Shown here in pieces: positions 5,989 to 10,995 of a stretch of DNA of 10,995 nt. Location of the stretch: NCBI GenBank assembly GCA_027348115.1, contig DAIEQA010000095.1, positions 1-10,995 of the forward strand, read 5' to 3'. A program made the position numbers and the translations under genes. The notes beneath the pieces were generated by a model. That model worked only from the letters and a program-made list of their open reading frames with translations, ran no database searches and was not told where the DNA came from. Positions within the stretch are counted from its first letter, which is position 1. Each line of letters starts with the position of its first letter. This DNA comes from Fen-1258 sp027348115. GTDB taxonomy: Bacteria; Bacteroidota; Ignavibacteria; Ignavibacteriales; Melioribacteraceae.

Positions 5989-7319
5989 ATGGAACTTGCA
6001 GAAAGATTGTTGGAAAAATATCAAGGAATAATTAGCAAGACTGATTCTATACGGGTAAACGGCCGCGTTATAGATGTCGTGGGTCTCGTAATTGTTTCCG
6101 TTGGTCCCAACGCGGTTATGGGAGAAGTATGTACAATAGTCGATCAGAATGGAAATGAAGTTTGCAAGTCCGAAGTTGTTGGTTTTAAGAACGGCAAGGT
6201 ACTGTCGATAGCAATCGGGGAGATGCACAATATATCGCCGGCATGCGAAATAAAAGCTTCCGGCAAAAGTTTTAATGTTGGCGTAGGCAAGGAACTGCTT
6301 GGCCGCGTTATAGATGGCTCGGCAATCCTATAGATGGTAAAGGAGAAATAAATTACTCTTCGTTCCGTCCGTCGCATCGTGAGCCGCCTAATCCTTTAGA
6401 ACGAAAAAGAATTACCACTCCAATCCAGACCGGCATAAGAACCATTGACGGAATTTTAACAATCGGCAAAGGTCAGCGTATGGGTATCTTTGCCGGAAGC
6501 GGCGTTGGTAAAAGTGTTACCTTAGGCATGATAGCAAGAAATACAAGCGCCGATGTGAACGTGATTACTTTAATTGGAGAGCGTGGAAGGGAAGTACGAG
6601 AGTTTATAGAAAGAGATTTAGGCGAGGAAGGATTACAGAGATCGGTTGTAGTATGCGCAACCAGCGATAAATCTCCGCTGATAAGAATGAAGGGTGCGTA
6701 CATCGGAACCACGATAGCGGAATATTTCCGGGACCTTGGTATGGATGTAATGTTAATGATGGATTCGGTTACACGATTTGCTATGGCTCAGAGAGAAGTT
6801 GGATTAACTGTTGGCGAGCCGCCTACAACCAAAGGTTATACGCCGTCGGTATTTTCTATGCTGCCTAAACTCCTTGAAAGAGCGGGAAGCAACGATAAGG
6901 GCTCCATAACAGGTTTGTACACCGTTTTGGTCGATGGTGATGATATGACCGAACCTATCGCCGATGCAGTAAGATCTATTTTGGATGGTCATATAGTTCT
7001 TTCCAGAAAATTAGCTAACAGAGGTCAGTATCCTGCAATAGATACATTGCAAAGCGTAAGCCGTGTGATGCCGGACATAATTGATACAGATCATTTTCAA
7101 CGAGCAATGAGATTCAACGAAATCCTGGCAACTTACAAAGAAGCCGAGGACTTGATTAATATAGGCGCATACGTTAGAGGAAGCAACCCGCAGATAGACC
7201 ACGCGCTTTCCAAAATTAATCAGCTGCGCGGATATCTTAAGCAAGGAATATTCGAAAAGGCGCTCTACGATCAATCCGTTGAAAGACTAAATCAAATAAT
7301 TGAAGCACCGATTGTTTAA
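5989..7319 (+). CDS. fliI: FliI, flagellar export ATPase (frame interrupted by one missing base near 6318)
   Basis: FliI is the F1-beta-like ATPase that unloads chaperones and helps feed substrates into the export gate. The protein is complete but in two frames. The first, 5989-6333, gives the beta-barrel domain up to L-L-G-R-V-I-D-G and then runs into a TAG. The second is open from about 6319 to 7319 and continues as G-N-P-I-D-G-K-G-E. Adding one base at 6318/6319 restores D-G-x-G-N-P-I-D-G and a 443-residue protein, normal for FliI. On that joined numbering, Walker A is AGSGVGKS (169-176), the GER glutamate is Glu198, and the Walker B Asp is Asp259 in MLMMDS. V-G-E-P-P-T-T-K-G-Y and Y-P-A-I-D follow. 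The ATG at 6480 is an internal Met, not a separate gene start. No ribosome site is evident at 5989, 12 bp after fliH. Confidence 0.93.
6061..6316 (+). repeat. Exact 16-bp direct repeat within fliI, 240 bp apart
   Basis: The same 16 bases (GGCCGCGTTATAGATG) occur at 6061-6076 and 6301-6316. Both copies are in the same reading frame, 80 codons apart, and encode G-R-V-I-D. The first is the N-G-R-V-I-D-V-V-G-L strand and the second is the L-L-G-R-V-I-D-G turn before the ATPase core. Both positions are G-R-rich in FliI homologues, so the repeat may be coincidental, but the second copy ends 2 bases before the frameshift. Confidence 0.8.
6316..6321 (+). other. Frameshift site in fliI (apparent single-base deletion)
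   Basis: In frame 1 the codons read GAT-GGC-TCG and then hit TAG at 6331-6333. Re-reading C6318 (CTC, Leu) or adding a base here gives the family-consensus D-G-L-G-N-P. The site has no homopolymer run and no X-XXY-YYZ slippery heptamer, so programmed frameshifting is not suggested. A sequencing/assembly error or a true point deletion are the two options. Confidence 0.9.
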
Positions 7320-7323
7320 TTCT

Positions 7324-7761
7324 ATGGGAAAATTTAATTACAGGTTCGATTCGATAATACGGGTAAAAGAAATTCTTGAAAAAAGAATTCAGGAAGAAAT
7401 TGCTTTGATAGACAAAGAGATAAAGGATTTGCGCTATCAAAACTCTTTGATTGTTGAAGAGAGGGGAAAGAATCAGAGAAACATGCTTAGCCGGCCGCTT
7501 AAAGCCGCCGAGTTTCAGAGCGCAAAACTTTATGATTCCCTGCTTGAAAAGCAGATAATAGAAATTCAAAAAAAGATCGAATTGAATTTGTTAAAGCGAC
7601 AGGATAAGTACAGAGAACTTGTCGAACGGAAAAAAGAACAAAAAGTTTTTGAGACGCATAAGGAAAATCAACACATCGAATACATTGTAGACGAATACAG
7701 GCGTGAGTTGAAAGACATTAACGAAATAGGTATCAGAAATTATATCGGAAGTCAAAATTGA
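7324..7761 (+). CDS. fliJ: FliJ, export apparatus coiled-coil protein
   Basis: FliJ is a small antiparallel coiled coil that sits in the FliI hexamer, contacts FlhA and helps use the proton motive force for export. The chosen start (ATG 7324) gives 145 residues beginning M-G-K-F-N-Y-R-F-D-S-I-I-R-V-K-E, matching the usual FliJ opening of a phenylalanine-rich strand followed by a long helix. The rest is almost entirely charged heptad sequence (Lys, Glu, Arg, Gln), with Y-D-S-L-L-E-K-Q-I-I-E-I in the middle and no membrane segment. An upstream in-frame TTG at 7300 would add eight residues overlapping the end of fliI, but it has no ribosome site and does not fit the family. The gap to fliI is 4 bp, so coupling is likely. 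The call rests on helix character plus position. Confidence 0.9.
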   Translation: MGKFNYRFDSIIRVKEILEKRIQEEIALIDKEIKDLRYQNSLIVEERGKNQRNMLSRPLKAAEFQSAKLYDSLLEKQIIEIQKKIELNLLKRQDKYRELVERKKEQKVFETHKENQHIEYIVDEYRRELKDINEIGIRNYIGSQN

Positions 7762-8363
7762 AAGAGAAAACCATTTATATAGGAGCGTTTGTAATTGCAT
7801 TTATTTTTGTAAGCAGCGCAATTATTTATGTGAATACTTTATTCAGGAATATTTTCAAGTTTGATTTCTCACCGGTCGGACAGGTAACATATTCTTCGCA
7901 GCAGCAGCAAACCATGCCGGCAGCAGCTCAAAATCCGCCTGCACAAACCGATCAACAAAAAACGGACTCAATGAAAGTAGCCGCATTGTTATCGGATTCA
8001 TTAAAAAATCAACAGCCGGTTAAACTGGATACCGCTTCTACAGTAGCACTTAAGGATACCAACGCAATTAAAAAAGTTCAGAATGTAGTAAACACACAAA
8101 AGACAATGAACGAGGCGGAGGCCATTAATAATCCGGTTGCTAAAACTTCTACGACTAAGCCAGATACAACATATTCGAAGTGGATTAAAAAGACCGGAAA
8201 ATTATACGAATCCATGGATGCTAAAAAAGCAGCTAAAATAATTCTAGGATACTCCGATAATATTGCGAGAGATTTGCTGTTATCTATGAGAAAGAAAAAA
8301 GCGGCAGAAATTTTGTCGGAAATCAAACCGGAAATTGCATCAAGGATAATAAGTCTAAACTGA
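7758..8363 (+). CDS. MotE/FlbB/YlxF-like membrane protein with C-terminal MgtE-N-like domain
   Basis: This 201-residue protein sits where Bacillus has ylxF and spirochetes have flbB. It has one N-terminal membrane helix (about 5-26, I-Y-I-G-A-F-V-I-A-F) with a short cytoplasmic lead, which places the remainder outside the inner membrane. A Gln/Ala/Pro/Thr-rich linker follows (about 38-138, with S-Q-Q-Q-Q and N-P-P-A-Q-T). The helical C-terminal domain (139-201) has L-Y-E-S-M-D-A-K-K-A-A-K-I-I-L and M-R-K-K-K-A-A-E-I-L, the doubled M-x-x-x-x-A-A-x-I-L pattern of MotE and MgtE-N domains. Known relatives are a MotB chaperone (MotE) and a stator collar scaffold (FlbB). Translation starts at TTG 7758, overlapping the fliJ stop as TTGA, with GGAAG at 7747-7751, 6 nt upstream. 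The usual central coiled coil is not obvious. Family is fairly sure; exact role is inferred. Confidence 0.8.
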   Translation: MKEKTIYIGAFVIAFIFVSSAIIYVNTLFRNIFKFDFSPVGQVTYSSQQQQTMPAAAQNPPAQTDQQKTDSMKVAALLSDSLKNQQPVKLDTASTVALKDTNAIKKVQNVVNTQKTMNEAEAINNPVAKTSTTKPDTTYSKWIKKTGKLYESMDAKKAAKIILGYSDNIARDLLLSMRKKKAAEILSEIKPEIASRIISLN

Positions 8364-10995
8364 TGAACTTCAATACATTTTACCTCGATAAACTTAACGG
8401 AAGCGATCAATCGCTGGGACTCGGGTACAAAAAATCTAACCCTAGTGCTTATGGTTTTGCGGATATAATCAAAGTGTGCGAAAACGAAAACTCGCAGGCC
8501 AATGCTTCAAATCCGTTAGCGGTCCAAACCGAATCTATGCTTAACGATGTAGAATCGGCGAATGATAATACACTTCACCTTTCTGAGGAAAACTTAAGCG
8601 AGCTATCGCAATTAATTTCTCAGTTCCTATCAAATGCCGGTAATGCTAATTCCGCAAATGAAGTAGCTCAGAAATTTGACTCGATCTCGGTAAGCAAAAA
8701 GCAGTTATTGCTTTCGAAAGCCGATCTAAATAATTTGTTGTCGGGACTAATAGAAAAAGTCGCAAAACAAAATCCTGACGCGCTTACAAAATCCGTAAAT
8801 CCAAATTTGACTGTAAACGATACGCTTACGGATAAAGTTTCCGAGCTAACCAAATCCCTGGTAGATTCAATTACAGAAAATAAATCGCTGAATCTTGCCT
8901 TTAAAAGCGGCAGCCAAAAACTTTCATTAAATATAACATTATTACCGGCGCAGAAGGATAACTCAACTAAAACCGTCAATGATGCAGCAGAAGGCGGCAA
9001 TTTGCAGAACCTGTTTGCAGTCTCGTTATCAAATTCCGGTAAGAATGAATTAGAAGCTCCGGTCAACATAGACGCGCCTTCTGCCAATGATCTAAACTCG
9101 GGAAAAATTGATAAGTCTAAAAAAATATCTTCTCCGGTTTATAACACGGAAATAATTCAAATTGTTTTTCAGAATTTACCATCGCAAACAGCAGCCGGTT
9201 TTAACGCTCAAACCCAAGAGGGCAAAGTTGCAGTTGAGACGAATCAAAATAAATTTTACGATGTTAATTCAGTGCCGGAAGCGCAAAGCAGCGCCCAAGA
9301 AAAATTAGGAAGTACCTTCAAAGAGGAAAGTAATAGTCAAAATCACAGTTCCAATATTAAAATTGATTTTGCTGATTTATCCGTCAAAGAAAATACTCAA
9401 GCTATAAGCCAGGTACCAAACTCTGATCCTATTAAACCGGATGCAAAAAAAATAATCTCTTCGAAACCGGAATCCCTTGCCCCGATGCCGTCGGATAGCA
9501 ATCAAATTCTATTTAAAGCAGAAATAAACAGTCCGTTCGAATTAGTAAATGACTCGCAAAAAAATACTGTTATTAACTATTCTGCTGACAAGACGCAACC
9601 GAAGCCAACGGTCGATTCTAAACCAAATGGTTTGGCAGATCAATCTCCGTCGACCGGTGCGAAAGAAGCATTGACTGATTCATCCACGAATACATTGGAG
9701 TTTCTCAAAAATTTAAATCTTGTCGTCACTAAAAATTCTGCTGATAGTTACGTCTCAAAAAATATTGAATTACCGCAGCTTAAGTCGCTTTTACAAACTA
9801 AGGTTCCGGAGACTAAAGCAACAGTTGAGCCGGCAAATATTTTATCTTCCGTAAAAACGAATGATACCGGGAAAGAACTTTTTGAAATAACCAAACTTTT
9901 TGCAAGCTTAAAAGTGTCATCCGTACAAAGCGAAAGTGGCTTTACCAATGTACCGGTAGAAAAGGTACATAATATTACGGCAAAACAAAACTTCCAACCT
10001 GTAATTGAAAGTAAATCGAATGAGACGGTTGTAACGAATAGCAGCGACTCGATTCCGTTATTACAGGGCGAAGTAAAATCTCAAGCAGCGCCGTTCCAGC
10101 CGGCATTGGATATTCAATTCGAAAAATCCGAAATGAAAGTTAGCTCGAAAACGGAAACTGAAATTCCCAAAGCTAAAATAACAGGTAAGCAGTCTAATGT
10201 TGAGGATACGGCTTCCCATGCGTCAACGAACAAAACTCAATCGGCAAAATCATCTTTACAAGATCAAAGCAACGAAGCATTAAAGGAAGACGTTACTTCG
10301 GAGCCAATGGTGAAAAACAATACTGCAGCCGTGGCGAGCGATCCTAAAATGAATTATAAGAAGACCGAAAACGAAAGCGCGAAAGAAGACAGCGACAATA
10401 AAATTGTTATCAATACCGGCGATGATTCGAATTCGACGGGGTCTGTGAAGGAAGTGCAGTCTAAATCATCCGGTGAAAAAGATACGGCGAAGCAGGGGAA
10501 TGAAGAAAAAAATAATTTTATCCAAAATCTAAACGAGCTTAAAGATATCGGCGCAGACAAAATTAAAAATAGTTTTGAATTGAAAAGCCAATCTGAAACC
10601 CCTAAGACGATTAAGGCAAGCGAGATCATTTCTGAGTTCTCAAAATTTATCCAAAGCAACAGCGATAAACAGAGCATCTCTTTTCAGCTTTCGCCGGATA
10701 ATCTTGGCAAGGTTAAGCTGGTAATAGACCTTATACAGAATCATGTCAATACTCATATTGAAGTCGAGAATGAACAAGTAAAGCAGTTTATACAGCAGAA
10801 CGTTGAGCAGCTTAAAACAAATCTTCAATCTTCCGGCATACAGTTAAATACTGTAAATATTAGTCTTGCTAATCATGAACAAAACGCCGGCAAGCAAAAC
10901 GCGTCGTCAAAAAAATATTCTAAGGTTGCCAGAATACGCGATGAGAAAACGGAAACCGGCAGACGCACTAAATCACTGGGTTATAATACGTACGA
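8363..10995 (+). CDS. fliK: FliK, flagellar hook-length control protein (3' partial, unusually long)
   Basis: FliK is the secreted ruler that measures the hook and switches export from hook to filament subunits. The frame is open without a stop from ATG 8363 to the window edge, giving 877 codons plus 2 bases. About 770 residues of low-complexity sequence rich in Ser, Asn, Lys, Gln, Thr and Ala come first, as expected for the disordered ruler region, with no obvious tandem repeat. The specificity-switch domain (about residues 772-836) is recognisable: I-S-F-Q-L-S-P-D-N-L-G-K-V-K-L, then H-I-E-V-E-N-E-Q-V-K, Q-N-V-E-Q-L-K-T-N-L and S-S-G-I-Q-L-N-T-V-N-I. A basic tail (K-Y-S-K-V-A-R-I-R) runs off the window. 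The start overlaps the previous stop as TGATG and lacks a strong ribosome site, so coupling is likely. Typical FliK proteins are about 370-700 residues. Confidence 0.93.
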   Translation, partial: MNFNTFYLDKLNGSDQSLGLGYKKSNPSAYGFADIIKVCENENSQANASNPLAVQTESMLNDVESANDNTLHLSEENLSELSQLISQFLSNAGNANSANEVAQKFDSISVSKKQLLLSKADLNNLLSGLIEKVAKQNPDALTKSVNPNLTVNDTLTDKVSELTKSLVDSITENKSLNLAFKSGSQKLSLNITLLPAQKDNSTKTVNDAAEGGNLQNLFAVSLSNSGKNELEAPVNIDAPSANDLNSGKIDKSKKISSPVYNTEIIQIVFQNLPSQTAAGFNAQTQEGKVAVETNQNKFYDVNSVPEAQSSAQEKLGSTFKEESNSQNHSSNIKIDFADLSVKENTQAISQVPNSDPIKPDAKKIISSKPESLAPMPSDSNQILFKAEINSPFELVNDSQKNTVINYSADKTQPKPTVDSKPNGLADQSPSTGAKEALTDSSTNTLEFLKNLNLVVTKNSADSYVSKNIELPQLKSLLQTKVPETKATVEPANILSSVKTNDTGKELFEITKLFASLKVSSVQSESGFTNVPVEKVHNITAKQNFQPVIESKSNETVVTNSSDSIPLLQGEVKSQAAPFQPALDIQFEKSEMKVSSKTETEIPKAKITGKQSNVEDTASHASTNKTQSAKSSLQDQSNEALKEDVTSEPMVKNNTAAVASDPKMNYKKTENESAKEDSDNKIVINTGDDSNSTGSVKEVQSKSSGEKDTAKQGNEEKNNFIQNLNELKDIGADKIKNSFELKSQSETPKTIKASEIISEFSKFIQSNSDKQSISFQLSPDNLGKVKLVIDLIQNHVNTHIEVENEQVKQFIQQNVEQLKTNLQSSGIQLNTVNISLANHEQNAGKQNASSKKYSKVARIRDEKTETGRRTKSLGYNTY

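Noticed and set aside
6313..6335. Programmed ribosomal frameshifting in fliI
   Set aside because: A -1 shift would restore the protein, but there is no slippery heptamer or obvious stimulatory element, and FliI is not known to use recoding.
6480..7319. A separate 279-residue ATPase gene starting at ATG 6480
   Set aside because: The frame is open upstream to about 6319 and encodes conserved FliI sequence there (G-N-P-I-D-G to T-I-G-K-G-Q-R). It is the second half of a frameshifted fliI, not its own gene.
7300..7323. Longer fliJ start at TTG 7300
   Set aside because: It overlaps the end of fliI, has no ribosome site, and adds residues that do not fit the FliJ N-terminus. ATG 7324 fits.
8668..9087. 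139-residue open frame on the - strand
   Set aside because: It lies wholly inside fliK, is Ser/Phe/Val-rich as expected from the reverse of a Ser/Asn/Lys-rich gene, and has no recognisable domain or upstream signals.
8363..10671. Tandem repeats in the FliK ruler region
   Set aside because: Reading the whole translation shows compositional bias but no clear periodic unit.

Overview
The window is an 11 kb stretch of a flagellar and chemotaxis gene cluster in which every supported gene is on the + strand. In order it holds cheB (5' end missing), a small unrecognised gene, a non-coding gap of about 127 bp, then flgB, flgC, a second small unrecognised gene, fliE, fliF, fliG, fliH, fliI (reading frame broken by one base), fliJ, a motE/flbB/ylxF-type gene, and fliK (open at the right edge). 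There are no RNA genes, mobile elements, CRISPR arrays or long repeats.

The genes from flgB to fliK are packed as one operon. Junctions are short overlaps (ATGA, TTGA, TGATG, and 8 and 17 bp) or gaps of 0 to 12 bp, and several starts have clear GGAGG-like ribosome binding sites. The order flgBC-fliEFGHIJ-(ylxF/flbB)-fliK is the one known from Bacillus subtilis and from spirochetes, so flgD and flgE would be expected just to the right. The products fit together. FlgB, FlgC and FliE form the proximal rod and the adaptor to the MS ring. FliF is the MS ring and FliG the rotor/switch ring. FliH, FliI and FliJ are the export ATPase complex. The MotE/FlbB-like protein is probably a stator-associated factor, and FliK measures hook length. 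CheB at the left edge is the receptor methylesterase that adjusts chemotactic adaptation.

The organism is a motile bacterium with a moderately AT-rich genome that uses Shine-Dalgarno initiation and some TTG starts. The gene order and sequence character would suit a member of the Ignavibacteriota/FCB assemblage or a related lineage. That placement is an impression from the protein sequences and is weakly supported.

The window is mostly ordinary flagellar machinery and I see no clearly new system. The points worth following up are the single-base frameshift in fliI, the two unassigned small proteins, the very long FliK, the MotE-like protein with a low-complexity linker where a coiled coil is usual, and a dyad-rich leader before flgB that includes a partial sigma-54-like motif.
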